NCBI GenBank assembly: GCA_963662155.1
Contig: OY759267.1
Location: 16,956,061 to 17,020,060 of the forward strand
DNA length: 64,000 nucleotides
Source of the DNA: Lamellibrachia columna
Lineage: Eukaryota > Annelida > Polychaeta > Sabellida > Siboglinidae
Direction of reading: 5' to 3'
Both the position numbers and the translations under genes were made by a program. Positions 1 through 11,589 of this stretch are shown here, in pieces. The notes under the pieces are model-generated. The model was not told where the DNA came from and did not search any database. It worked only from the letters and a program-made list of their open reading frames with translations. Each line of letters starts with the position of its first letter. The stretch's first letter is position 1.

Positions 1-605
1 AGATTACATTTGAAAAACCATTAGAGTATCCACAAAACCGTCTTACCCCATAAGGTGAGGTACGACGGCCTCTGCCTGGGGTCCTTAATTTCCCGTTGTG
101 TTTTTCGCTTTTATGAAAGACCCATTGTCTTAAAATAAAATGTGTGCATATAAATAGTATGATAGTAATATATCAAGCTATTATAGTTGTAACTGCACAT
201 TGGAGTTAACATACATTATATAGACCTTGCAATACGTACATATTATATTAAAAGTATTATACATTTTTGGGCATGTGTAATACATTTAATACATTGCAAT
301 CATGTACGTGTGAGGTAAGACATAGGGTCCGTCTTCTTTTTGCTGAACTGCGTACGGGTATCCGATAGATTTCAGCATCATGTTGCACCAAAGTTGGAGA
401 CGTTCCCAGTTTTTATTTTGAGTACGTGATTAGGGCTGTACTACCGTTGTCCCAGGATACCCTACCTGCTATGAAAGCTATGAAATATATAAAAATACAA
501 CAAATAATTGATAATCGTCATATGCCACAAAGATTTTGTTATTGGTTATCTCGGTCGTTCGGCTCCGACTGCGAGTCTTTCTTCCCAGGAACCGTGTCGT
601 GTGGT
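1..605. other. No gene recognised
   Basis: AT-rich DNA without a convincing coding exon, RNA gene or terminal repeat. The short open frames at 426-720 on both strands overlap one another and show no family motif. The only item of interest is the possible terminal exon immediately to the right (606-676). Confidence 0.4.
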
Positions 606-676
606 CTACATGTCGGACTCGTGGCCCGTGTACATCAGCCACGCGCAGAGGAACGTCACCAAGACAACAACACCAC
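606..676 (-). CDS. Possible terminal transmembrane exon of the reeler gene
   Basis: On the minus strand a plausible splice acceptor (pyrimidine-poor, ending in TTTCAAG before 676) is followed by a short frame coding a hydrophobic stretch, VVVLVTFLCAWLMY, then a charged tail and a TAG stop at 606-608. This looks like a single C-terminal membrane anchor with a short cytoplasmic tail, a common end for type I proteins. It would suit the reeler gene upstream at 3434-7112. However, the splice phase does not join directly to the last exon I located, so at least one intervening exon would be needed. Treat as a candidate only. Confidence 0.22.
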
Positions 677-2066
677 CTTGAAACACATAAATCAGGCATG
701 TGTTTCATAGGCAGCGCTTAACGTTCTGATACTTAACAATAATTATCATTAATATATATTGCACTTGGTCTATGCAATCGCTGTATATACACCTGAATAA
801 ATCATCATGTGCTGTCACATTATCTTCACTGGAATCCATCCATTATGAGTTACAACTGTAAGAAATTAATCATGAAACATTAAAATATTTTATACTCGGG
901 TAGATTGGTGGGTAGATGCAGTAGCGAAACTGTAGCGTAAAGTAATTTTTAATACAATTTTAGCTGTATACACGCATGGATTGATTTAATAGCACCTCTA
1001 GTAACTAAGCCAGAAACAGGTTGGCGCTTCCTACCTGGGTGTGCTGTAGTGCCGCTGGAATAACCTGCAACAGGAGACACGCATACAGTGGCTACAAACA
1101 ACACGATTCCATAATATGACCGCGTTCAAATGACCTTGAAAATGACTTTGACAAATATGGCGGCCATCGCGCTACATAGTCTATAGTAATCTAATGTTCA
1201 TTAGGCCGTATCGACTCTTTCACATCACCGCCTCCGTCTACCAAAGTCGAGGCCGATTGTCGATTTTTAATCGTAGTTGGTTCGCAAACTGACACCGTAT
1301 AGAAAATTGGTGTGAACCCACGCTTTTTGATAAATCCGGTGTATGAAAAGTACAGTGGTGTTCACTGGCGTATCTAGGACCTCGCGGGGAGAGGGGACAA
1401 ATGGCGGGGGTTTACTCTAAACTAAGATTAGTCACCCATTAGTTTCCCTGCTACCCACGTAGCGGCGCAACACGGTACATACGAAAATAAAATAAAATCT
1501 GAGCAGATGTGGCATGGCCTGAATTCGTTACAGGTGGTGTTTTATTTATGCAAACGTTAAATACATTATAATATACTAAAACGTATTTGTATGTCATTTT
1601 CGCTTCGTAACTGTACTAAAACCAACATAACATAACCCGATGGGGTAGGTTGACAGCAGTTACATGAAGGTAATCAGAATAATCGTCTTTCGCATGATAA
1701 ATATATCTACTACACTGCATGGACTTTGTTGGGTGCAACGACGGTGTCGCATCAAATACGTAACCCAATATGATACATACACCGAGTCATTAGTATCTAG
1801 ATCATAATTACCTACGGTCATCATTATCTAGATAATAATGATCCCCGCTTTATAAACATCACCCCCTTGGATATCATAAACAGCGGAAGCTACCAAGACT
1901 AAAATGTGCGATGCCTAGAAAGAGTATTTCTTGTACATGTGCCATGTCTGGCGACGTTGGCGATCCCACACAATTATGTCATTAGCATCAAAACACGTTT
2001 TAATTTTAGTGAATTTTTGAATTTTTATACTATTAAAGTGCTGATTCTATCCGCAATTATATTTAA
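677..2066. other. Intergenic or intronic, no gene recognised
   Basis: No coding exon could be supported. A sequence CACTGGCGTATCTAGG near 1366 resembles the ends of the MITE-like element at 8069-8450 and may be a solo remnant. Around 1820-1845 there is a short imperfect palindrome built on ATTATCTAGATAAT. Confidence 0.35.
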
Positions 2067-2225
2067 ACAAACACACAAACACACACAAACACGCCACGCC
2101 ACACATACGCATGCACATAAACAAACAAACGCACAAACAAATATACAAACACAAACAAACAGACAGACACGCACAAACACACAATCACACAATCACACAC
2201 GCACGCACGCACGCAAACACACACG
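2067..2225. repeat. CA-rich degenerate microsatellite
   Basis: An impure array of CACA, CAAACA and CACGCACG units, ending just before an apparently unique segment at 2226. The open frames across it only translate the repeat. Confidence 0.85.
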
Positions 2226-2349
2226 AAGTATTGTGCTGGACACATGATAATGTTTTCCACATGGGGGTTAAAATTATATGAAGAGGTCATTATTATGTTG
2301 ATAAAAACTACCCCAGGGTTCATTGTTGATAAAAGTGACCCCAGGGTGC

Positions 2350-2491
<142 letters not shown>

Positions 2492-2717
2492 GACTGGATG
2501 AACCCAAAATGTGGGGTACTTATTAGATGTGACAGGAACACACAACATAAGATGTGTAGGATTGTGATCATGCAAACAGATACCTTCAGGTGCGAGAGAC
2601 TTCGATGTGACATTCATCCAATACTTGTTCTTCCCTTCGTTTATAGTTGCTCTGTAACAAAGTCAGACGGTGTCTATATGTGGTGCTATACAATATTAGT
2701 TAATCGTGATTGGTTTT

Positions 2718-2721
<4 letters not shown>

Positions 2722-2801
<80 letters not shown>
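2722..2801. repeat. (AT)n microsatellite
   Basis: Eighty bases of pure alternating AT, separated from the previous AT tract by about 230 bp of unique sequence. Confidence 0.95.
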
Positions 2802-2805
<4 letters not shown>

Positions 2806-3009
2806 ACATATGTCGTGGGCTCACTAACTCCAGAGAAGGACACTCTGAAATAACCCATCAGACCTGTTTCTGTTTCCTCGGACCTGTTGGAACTGAAATA
2901 AATACATTATGGCATAAACCAAATTACACGTCAGGTATACACGCACGGTCGGTCACACACAACATGAACTTCCGTGAACCATACACGCTTAATCAGTAAC
3001 TCACTTGGC

Positions 3010-3362
3010 GTTTACAAGTGTCAACAACACATACCGCAGTGCACACTGAACACAAGCGTCCGTCTAATGTACACGGACTTGCACCGCCCTACATATCCGA
3101 GCTTCTCAGTGATAACCCACACGCTCCCTTCAATACAAATTATGCGGGTTTGTTGACTGTGCCCACTAGACGCTTCAAAACATTCTACTCTAAAGCTGCA
3201 CTTATGCTACAATACCACCGCGTCTCTTAAGACTGCGATGAAGACACACCTTTTAAAAACTGCATACACCAATTAATTGAGGACATCTATCGATAGAGAA
3301 ATGTGTCGTAAAGCGCTTTGAACAGACAAAAGGACTGAAACAGCGCTATAAAATACTTAATA
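3010..3362 (+). mobile_element. L2/CR1-like LINE 3' end
   Basis: The plus strand codes a decayed C-terminal tail of a non-LTR reverse transcriptase. It includes GLAPPYISELL, then VPTRRFKTF, and a final SLKTAMKTHLLKTAY after one stop codon. These are the conserved tail blocks seen after the RT domain in L2/CR1-type LINEs. The coding relic is followed by a 3' tail with GTAAAGCGCTTTGAAC and AGCGCTATAAAATA (about 3309-3355), a motif pair also present at 46410-46475. The fragment is 5'-truncated and has stops, so it is dead. Confidence 0.7.
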
Positions 3363-3433
3363 TTAACCCAGGCGAACGACCGTGGTGTGCGTATCGATTC
3401 TGATAAACACTTCACTGGCTGTGAAGTACCTAC

Positions 3434-6400
3434 ATGAAATGGATCTGGCCGCTCTCCGTTGTCGGTCCCTCCCAACAGAAGCAGGTGACATCGGGTTTGT
3501 ACACGTCGTTAGAGTGGGTCACTGAGTCGGCGTCTTCTCGGCACTTGAGCGCCTTCGTCCCTTCAGGCAGTTTGGTAGAGAACCGGCCGACCGGGCTTGG
3601 ACTACTGCCATCAGCCCGCCTCGCCTGCAGCAACAGGCCCTCGAAACGCCTGTTTTTGATGCACACTGCAACAGGGATAAGTCAGCGGTCACGGGTTGAT
3701 ATACAATATGACTTCCAGTAACACTTGATTTGAAGTAGAGTGCATTTCCATGCAGATCAGCTGCATGAATTTTCTTGACGTGGAGCACAAAACGCAATGT
3801 ATAAGCCCTATAAGACAGAGTGGACATCGTGGTCGAGCTTGGAGTAACTGCTGTCTATTGAAATTGGCTGTGAAAAGAAAACAATATTACCACGCATTTT
3901 AACAAGACGGTTATTGTATCGTTATTGTAACGTGTTATGTACAGTACAGTGTACATGCAGTGCACAAATGTTCAAAGTAAATGGTCACCGTCACCCATGT
4001 GAAACGTTACCCATGCAAAACGTCCAATAGAATACACTACGAAAAGAATCGGTCGGTCCATAGAGGCAAACTAACACAGGTGAATATCGAAACCCCAAAT
4101 ACGTGTCACACGCGAACATAAGTTCGCCTGTGATATCGCTGAAAGTTGCTTAATATATTTGTATGTCGAACTCGGTTATTTTCCTTAATGGTGCCTCGAT
4201 GCTAACACAGGTTCGACTGCATAATATCTATAAAAGTCGTTTATACGCACAGTTCGGTAAATGTACTGACTCGGGCCTGCATTTAAAGAAATATAGCACT
4301 AATAGTCCAAGAACATTAGGTCAAAGATGAACCCAAGATGGAAATAAATAGCACAAAGCAATTTTTTTTTTCTCAGAATAGTTACAAAATACAATATTGA
4401 GCAACATATCAAAAGTCCCCAAGTTGTCCGTGTGTGCGTTTGTCACGACGAGGCTATATGCGTGAGAACTATCATAGACTGAAGGCCAGGACGTTGGAAT
4501 CACTTTCGTTCACGAACTCCGCCGTCCAGTCATTGCGACAACATGAAATCTTGACAAAAAACTATTAGACATAACATCACAAATGATAAACACAATTTGT
4601 TCACTGAAAAGTATCGCTCATTAAAGAGAAAAGTGTAATTTTGTGGTCAAAAGGTAATTTTTAGTTATTTTTTTTTTTACATACTGGCATCGTGGTTGGT
4701 ATCAATGTCAAGCTTATGATCTACTGAACTAAGGTGGCTATAAAATATCCGGTACATTAAACATATGTACCCCGGTAAGACAGATATATGGTCAAAATAC
4801 TATCTTATATGGACACCCTACACCTGTCTCACGTTAATTGTACCCATTTAGCCATATTAAAATGTTTTGTTTTGCTATTGTTACACTGGCAATACTCTTG
4901 ATCATAATGAGTCATTTGGCATCTCTTCGTGGGTGCAGGTATTGATTCTCTGGCCAAAAATAGTCCTGTGCATTTGTTTGTCCAAAAATAAATATTAAAA
5001 CACTAGTGTAACACTTTAGCCAAATTAAAATGGTATTGTGCTCTTGCGTTACTCATATACTCTACTTCAGGTCACACTGAGCCCTTTTGCACCTCTCTGT
5101 AGGTAAAAGTATTGATTTTCTAGCCAAAATCTTCCTCCACCCTGTAAGGACACGAGTGCCTATTTTGTCAAACAAATACACAGTAAGATAAAAAGGTAAC
5201 CCTTTAAGCAAGTTAAATTCGTTTTTTTTTTATTGTGCCATCCTCTGACATTACTCTTGGTCATTTCGAGCTAATCTATTGGTGCATGTGTCGATTTCCT
5301 GGCCAAAAACTCCCCCATATTCGACAAAGAGGCACTGGCGGCATTACAGGATGGAGGATGTTTTGGACAGCATTTCAATACCTGCACCACACGGACAGAT
5401 GTCAAATGGTTTAAAATGACGATGAATAATACCAGTGGATGTCACAGTCCCAACTCAAGCCAATATTACTTAGACAAATTGCAAGAGCAATTTTTTTTGT
5501 AAGTTAATACATCCGAAAAGATAGCCCGACCGGTTGTCACAAATTAACATTTCGTGTTTACGGGAATACGTAGGCCCCATAAATATTTCTTTAAGATAGG
5601 ATTTTGACCTTAAATCTGGCATACTGGGGTACGCGCATTTCACACATTGGATAATTTTATAGCCAACTTTGTTCAGTAGATCATAAGCTTTAAATTTATA
5701 CCAACTACGATGACATAGTGTCAACAATTAAAATTAAAACCTTATGACCCCACAATTACACCTTTCTCTTTAATGAGCGATATTTTACCGTGGAAAAATT
5801 GTGTTTGTCGTGTATGGTGTTCAATGTGGTATTTTTGCAACTATCCTGAAAAAAATGTGCTTTGTACCATTTATTTATAGGTTCAACCTTAATGCTCCTG
5901 GACTATATGTAGAGATTCACAAAATACAATTGTTTGCCAACATTGTTTAAACCTATACTAACATTAAGACGGTTAGGCAGAGATCTTAAGCTGTTACACA
6001 TATATAACCTGAACACAGATCGCTAGTTATATGTGAAAGAGAGTCTCAGGAGGAAGTTGGTGAAGAGCCGAATAAAGTGGGCTGGACACGTGGAAAGAAT
6101 GGAAGGGGAACGGTTGACGAAAAGGGTTGGAGGAGACGAGGAATACCGAGACTGAGATGGGAGGACTGTGTGAAGAAAGATTTGGCCGGAGTAGGAGGGA
6201 GTGGAGAATGAGAGCGAGGGATAGATGGGAGTGGAGAATGAGAGCGAGGGATAGAGGGGAGTGGAGAATGAGAGCGAGGGATAGAGGGGAGTGGAGAATG
6301 AGAGCGAGGGATAGAGGGGAGTAGAGAATGAGAGCGAGGGATAGAGGGGAGTGGAGAATGAGAGCGAGGGATAGAGGGGAGTGGAGAATGAGAGCGAGGG

Positions 6401-7112
6401 ATAGAGGGGAGTGGAGAATGAGAGCGAGGGATAGAGGGGAGTGGAGAATGAGAGCGAGGGATAGAGGGGAGTGGAGAATGAGAGCGAGGGATAGAGGGGA
6501 GTGGAGAATGAGAGCGAGGGATAGAGGGGAGTGGAGAATGAGAGCGAGGGATAGAGGGGAGTGGAGAATGAGAGCGAGGGATAGAGGGGAGTGGAGAATG
6601 AGAGCGAGGGATAGAGGGGAGTGGAGAATGAGAGCGATGGATAGAGGGGAGTGGAGAATGAGAGCGAGGGATAGAGGTGAGTGGATAATGAGAGCGAGGG
6701 ATAGAGGGGAGTGGAGAATGAGAGCGAGGGATGGAGGAGTTAAGATGGTTGGTGGCGACGGCAGTGAAACGGGATCAGTGACGAAGAAGAAAGGGGAAAA
6801 ATCGACGACCGGTATCGATGCCAACCCCACCCAAGACTTCAGGGATACATAGGACAGTAACACCAATTATCCCATAACGACAAACATCACACTGGCCAAC
6901 TCACCGCGGACTTCCTTGCCGGCAGAGTAAGTGGTCGCGTCCCCTTTCATTTCCAGAACATACGGACTCGTCGTATTCTGAGCAGTGCCGTGGCCAGGCT
7001 TCATGTCAACGCACGATTTACCGCGAACGCCATTCCTGTAGCAATGTGCCACCGCTACAACGGTGAGCAACAGAAGGACCTTCGTCGACACTAGCGTGCA
7101 GGAGGTCTTCAT
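3434..7112 (-). CDS. Reeler-domain secreted or membrane protein, exons 1 and 2
   Basis: Exon 1 (7112-6905) starts with an ATG and a signal peptide (hydrophobic core VLLLLTVVAVAHC), then the start of a reeler domain: C-V-D-M-K-P-G-H-G. It ends at donor GCG|GTGAGT. Exon 2 (3665-3434) follows acceptor CCCTGTTGCAG in matching phase (codon G|TG) and continues the domain: RRFEGLLLQARRADG, VGRFSTKLPEG, LKCREDADSVTHSN and a Trp-containing end. It closes at donor AT|GTAGGT. Reeler domains occur in extracellular matrix proteins, insect-type defence proteins and ferric-chelate reductase-like proteins, so the exact subfamily is open. The 3.2-kb intron contains a foldback element and a LINE tail. Downstream exons are missing or lie below 3434; a membrane-anchor exon at 606-676 is possible. 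Confidence 0.8.
4587..5812. mobile_element. Foldback-type non-autonomous DNA transposon
   Basis: Two long inverted arms, roughly 4587-4822 and 5590-5812, match each other over about 220-235 bp with scattered mismatches and small indels. The best blocks are AGCTTATGATCTACTGAAC, CATTAAAGAGAAA, and GTACCCC followed by GGTCAAAAT and CTATCTTA. The interior carries the ~180-bp tandem repeats at 4850-5335. I see no transposase. This is the architecture of foldback or long-TIR MITE elements. I could not define exact ends or a target duplication. Confidence 0.65.
4850..5335. repeat. Three degenerate ~170-190-bp tandem repeats
   Basis: Units start near 4852, 5019 and 5207 with GCCATATTAAAATG, GCCAAATTAAAATGG and GCAAGTTAAATTCG. 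Each carries a TTACTC(T/A)-type block and a 'TATTGATT(C/T)TCTGGCCAAAA'-type block. Part of the unit (CCACCCTGTAAGG...TTATTTTGTCAAA) recurs alone near 8751-8800, so the sequence is dispersed as well as tandem. Confidence 0.65.
6030..6850 (+). mobile_element. RTE-like LINE C-terminal tail, expanded internally
   Basis: The plus strand encodes the conserved tail of an endonuclease-reverse transcriptase LINE: KWAGHVERMEGERLTKR, then (after a frame change) RLRWEDCVKKDL, then a Glu-Trp-Arg / Arg-Asp-Arg-Gly-Glu-Trp-Arg block and a final Arg-Leu-Val-Ala-Thr-Ala. The middle block has become the 30-bp minisatellite at 6200-6739. A single-unit relative, including the shared 3' end TCGATGCC, lies at 41495-41800. 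The fragment is 5'-truncated. Confidence 0.65.
6200..6739 (+). repeat. 30-bp minisatellite, about 18 copies
   Basis: Near-perfect 30-bp units of GAGTGGAGAATGAGAGCGAG + GGATAGAGGG, with only a few substitutions (for example near 6229, 6322, 6638, 6677 and 6685). Open on both strands because 30 is a multiple of three. The plus frame repeats EWRMRARDRG, which matches the conserved end of the surrounding LINE reverse transcriptase, so it arose from that coding sequence. The long minus-strand frame (LALILHSPLS repeats) is an artefact. Confidence 0.95.
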
Positions 7113-7171
7113 AGTTGTAAATGGTCAGCAGCTGAACCGTCGCCGAATTGTAATGTAGACTTCGTTATTGC

Positions 7172-7179
7172 TATATATG
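7172..7179 (-). promoter_or_regulatory. TATA box of the reeler gene
   Basis: On the minus strand CATATATAGC lies about 60 bp upstream of the reeler gene ATG at 7112, the usual place for a TATA box with a short 5' UTR. No other promoter element was assigned. Confidence 0.5.
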
Positions 7180-8068
7180 CTGAGGTAATTGAATGCTGGT
7201 GCTGTCTCGAGAGTCGCAGCGAAAAGAATGCTGCTCAGCGTGTGACTGGGCGGAAAGGCGTGCGAGACACAACCATATTTTAAATCATGCTACCTCAAAG
7301 CATCGCAGGCACTCAGTCACCAAGATCTCATCGGTTGTCGCCGTGAACAATTATGTACGTTGCCTTGGTTCCACCTAACACACATTATGTGCTGCAAAAA
7401 CGTGTATATTTATGACGCCAATACCGTTGGCGTGTGCATGTCTTGTTAGAAAAGTGGGACATTTCTGACACACCAGTCACGACGCCGTGCTGGAATGAAT
7501 AGACCCGGTGGAGGGTTTTTTTGCACCCTGAATGACGTCACTGGAAGAGACTAAACTTGAAAAAGCATAACCCCGGGGTGATTGTCTACCCTTCACTGTC
7601 ACTCGTAAATTACGAAGGATTTTGTTTTTATGGTGTGATACAGTCGTGCAGGTTTCCATACGGGTTTATGGATGACGTTTTCAAAACGCAAAAAATAGCA
7701 AATAATTATCGCGTAACAGACTGAATCGCATGTTTTAGAACTATGTGCCATAACTTAGGGGCCATTCATGTAATGGCGCGCACAGTCTGCAAACATAGTG
7801 AAAAAAAAGAGGGATGCATAATAGGTGGCGGTCTTTCTTAAAACGAACGTAGTTTTTTTTAGGGGGGTGTACAGGCCAGCGCTACGACGCATGACAAGGG
7901 GGTGGTGGTCTCAAAAAAAGTCAAAAAATAGCGCGACTTACTCTATGGATTTCCCCTTAGGCTGACGGTCTGGTGATATATTTGAATATCTACCCTGTGT
8001 AACAACAACAAAAACAACGTGATTTAGAAAAATCGGGAAGGATTGAATAAATTACGCAAACCATGTTG
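7180..8068. other. No gene recognised
   Basis: Upstream flank of the reeler gene. I see no exon with family similarity, no terminal repeats and no RNA gene. Short A-rich and T-rich runs occur near 7800-7925. Confidence 0.4.
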
Positions 8069-8450
8069 CAGTGGCGTATTTAGGGGGTCATTTGGCCATG
8101 GCCTCTGACCTATTTTGTTTTCGTATGTAACCTGTTGCGTCACTACATGGTAGCATGGTAAACTAATGGGGAAATAAACTTGACCCCTTTGGCCTCCCCC
8201 TTTGACCACACCTTTGGCCTCCCCCTTTGACCACACCTTTGGCCTCCCCCTTTGACCACACCTTTGGCCTCCCCCTTTGACCACACCTTTGGCCTCCCCC
8301 TTTGACCACACCTTTGGCTTCCCCTTTGACCACACCTTTGGCCTCCCCCTTTGACCACACCTTTGGCCTCCCCCTTTGACCACACCTTTGGCCTCCCCCT
8401 TTGACCACACCTTTGGCCTCCCTCTTTGCGAGATCCTATATACGCCACTG
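8069..8450. mobile_element. MITE-like element with CAGTGGCGTAT ends
   Basis: The left end CAGTGGCGTATTTAGG (8069) is an inverted match to the right end CCTATATACGCCACTG (8435-8450). The interior consists mostly of the 25-bp minisatellite. I find no clear target duplication, so the class is uncertain; CAGTGGCGTA-type ends are common in non-autonomous cut-and-paste elements. Confidence 0.5.
8188..8430. repeat. 25-bp minisatellite, about 10 copies
   Basis: Tandem GGCCTCCCCCTTTGACCACA + CCTTT units, nearly identical except one copy with CTTCCCC near 8318. Because 25 is not a multiple of three, the three overlapping minus-strand frames are all artefacts. Confidence 0.95.
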
Positions 8451-9440
8451 CCACGCGTAGCAATGTACAGTTATGTTTCGACAACTAGCATGCGAGTGCT
8501 GCTTGTAGTCCAGTAGAAAGTGACGATGACCCGACAAATTTGAGGTAAAGATGCCATTTTTTAATGACCTGGTGGATGCCCAGAGTTCCCACAAAACGTG
8601 CAACCAAATGTAACTATGGGGAACCTTGGATTTTACCCGAAACCTTTATTGGTCAATGCGTTTACTACGATATGTATAATGATGCACTATGTTAAAATGA
8701 ATCAAGGAGTTTAATTAGTGTCACATTAACTATCACTCGATAAACCCTACCCCACCCTGTAAGGTCGTGAGTGGTTATTTTGTCAAATAAATACATGTTA
8801 AAATAATATTGTAGTCCATTAACCAGCTTACGTTGGGTTGCTTTTTACTGTGACACCCACATCCATGATATTTCCATTAACACTCTAATTACTTCAACAT
8901 ATTTACTTTATCAGATAAAATTTAACTGTGTCTTACTAACTATGGGTTTCTCAATAACAAATCAAGTGACAACTATCTATAGGCCTTGGCAACAAAATTA
9001 AATCGTTAACAACGTCATGATTGGCTTTCCATTCCACGTATACGCAATGGAATCAAATCCACTAAACGCACAACTATTTGTAATAATCACCACCGGAAAC
9101 TTGTTTGAACTCAGTCGATGATATTTCATCCGATGTCGTAGTCAACGCCTGTGTGTAGCACGCAGACGTAACAGTTTGAAGACAGTGCGTCACTGCGTGA
9201 TTCAACTTGCAGCGGGTGAGGCATGACAACCATTAAAGTCAAATGTCAAACGTGTGTGACTTCTTACAATGGGGCAAAGTGTGAGGCTGTCTCGCTGTGT
9301 GGCGACATACTTGTGTTGGAGCTACATATCGTGTATTCATGACGTCGTTATTGAGGCGCGCCAGTTTTCGCGTATAATTTTATGATGGATGGCTCGGCAT
9401 CTGGCCCGAACATTAGTCATACCTGATTATTCTGCAAGCA
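8451..9440. other. No gene recognised
   Basis: Contains one dispersed segment (about 8751-8830) similar to part of the tandem units at 4850-5335. Otherwise I see no exon or repeat. Confidence 0.4.
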
Positions 9441-9806
<366 letters not shown>

Positions 9807-10024
9807 GTGTGCGTGCGTGCGTAAAATAGTACAAGAACACCTAACACACAGATACACACAACTAGGTTTTAAGGCCTTTCATACGGTCAAATTGCAGATA
9901 ATATATAATAGTGACGTTTGACTAGAAAGTGTACAAAAGTTGAAAACGTTGGCTATTTCCGTGACTAAATAGTAATTACCGTATCCTGGTTTAGTGATCT
10001 ACGCAGTCATTTAACCGCACATGC

Positions 10025-10026
10025 AG

Positions 10027-10073
<47 letters not shown>

Positions 10074-10074
10074 C
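10025..10074. repeat. (CACG)n microsatellite
   Basis: Twelve to thirteen perfect tandem GCAC units. Confidence 0.95.
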
Positions 10075-10350
10075 AGTTAACTGAATAGGCCTACACCCGC
10101 TTACAGTCTTGAAAATAATCGAAGAGTTTCTGATAGAACAATACTGAACATTGTGCGGAAAGAAAGGCGCAGGTATTTAGGGCCTAATTGACGGTCACAA
10201 ATCATGTCGCGTTAATCGTGTTAGTCCTGGTCTTCCTGCGTATGCCATCATCACGGGTCAAATATCAAGTTCGGTCTTCTCGAGCCACTCGCGTATAGTT
10301 ACGTCCAGCGCCGAGAATCTTCGCACGCACACGAGTAGTTGGCAGCTTCC

Positions 10351-10650
10351 GTTGATGACGTGGTCGGCCGTGTGGACTGCCCCACAGTCACAACGATTAC
10401 TTTGGGCCAGGCCCCAGCGTAGCATGGAGGAGCCGAACCTCCCCACACCAGTTGATGACGTGGTCGGCCGTGTGGACTGCCCCACAGTCGCAACGATCGC
10501 TCTGGGCCAGGCCACAGCGTAGTATGGAGACGCCGAACCTCCCCACACCGGTTGATGACGTGGTCGGCCGTGTGGACTGCCCCACAGTCACAACGATCAC
10601 TCTGGGCCAGGCCCCAGCGTAGTATGGAGACGCCGAACCTCCCCAAACCA
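10351..10650 (-). repeat. Three 100-bp tandem units from a LINE tail
   Basis: Units starting GTTGATGACGTGGTCGGCCG occur at 10351, 10451 and 10551, exactly 100 bp apart and highly similar. The minus strand of one unit reads CDCGAVHTADHVI, a zinc-knuckle-like motif found at the C-terminus of some LINE reverse transcriptases, preceded by LRWGLAQSDR. Since 100 is not a multiple of three, successive units fall out of frame. This is a tandem duplication of a LINE fragment, not a gene. Confidence 0.75.
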
Positions 10651-10884
10651 GACCGTAAATGGCTTAGCCTTGTCTAGCTTAGCTTCAGCGCGAGAGGTCG
10701 GCGCCTGGCACTGCTTGATAGTGCGTACACGAATCGATGACCTCATACTTGGTCCATAAATGTCGAACTACTATAGCTGAACTGATTCATTCTGCCAAAA
10801 ACCACGTATCGTACGACATATAGTCGGACAAAAATCGTTTGTGCAAACGGGTCTCAATTATTAACGGCTAAGTTTGCCAATTCT

Positions 10885-11165
10885 AACCCAGCTAACAAAA
10901 CCTCATTGGGCCAATGAAGCTCAAGCGTGCATTTTTCATTGACCCATCATTGGCTGTTTTTCATTGGCCAATACGAAAAGCCAATATAAACATTTACTGG
11001 ACCCAGCTAACAAAACCTGATTGGGCCAATGATTGACAGCTGTCATTGTCCGAATCATGTTTTTTCATGGCAAGCCAATATCAGTTGAGCCAGTGACAGC
11101 CATCGTTGGGCCAATCATGTTATTAGAGCCATCACTGGTCCAGTCAATTTTTATAGCTGACAACT
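10885..11165. repeat. Repeats built on GCTAACAAAACCT and TTGGGCCAAT
   Basis: CCCAGCTAACAAAACCT + ATTGGGCCAATGA occurs at about 10891 and 11003. Further (T/G)CATTGG(C/G)CCAAT(C/G)A variants are scattered to 11157. TTGGGCCAA is close to palindromic. Possibly decayed copies of one short element, related in motif to the inverted-repeat element at 59683-59906. Confidence 0.45.
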
Positions 11166-11589
11166 GAGAATCCGATACGACATATTTTGTATATAGCTGT
11201 AGGTTATATTAGTAACGTAATTCTTTTATCAAAAATACATAACAGTAAGTGACCGTAGTATACGCATAAATTTACTACCTAATTAATGAATAACTTGATC
11301 AGTGGTGCCATCTTACGGTAACAAGCAAACCAAGGGTTTGCAGAGTTTACGAGGGAACGACACTCACTCAGTACCCCCATGGAGACATCGGCTTGGCGTG
11401 ATGTTCTAGCGAACGCTGAATAGTTAAACGAAGCTTCATAAGGCATATGCACACTAGTCAGTAAACGTAACGTGGCGGCTGCTGGAAACTAACTAGATTC
11501 TAGTAGAACTAACCTTCTGAACGGGCGGAGCTCCAAGCTATTAATCACAGGAAAATCATTGATGACTTTAAAAAAAATATAACTTAAAA

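Noticed and set aside
1035..1064. 30-nt microexon flanked by CTCCTGTTGCAG and CAG|GTAGGA, possibly in the reeler gene
   Set aside because: Splice signals look good, but phase does not link the known exons to the candidate terminal exon, so it is unsupported.
6027..6866. 279-codon minus-strand frame with LALILHSPLS repeats
   Set aside because: It is the antisense of a 30-bp minisatellite; the sense strand matches a LINE tail.
8024..8484. Three overlapping minus frames rich in Lys-Gly-Glu-Ala
   Set aside because: Translations of a 25-bp minisatellite in all frames; no family, no start context.
10021..10075. Possible CRISPR-like array
   Set aside because: It is a simple 4-bp microsatellite without spacers; no direct-repeat/spacer structure exists anywhere in the window.
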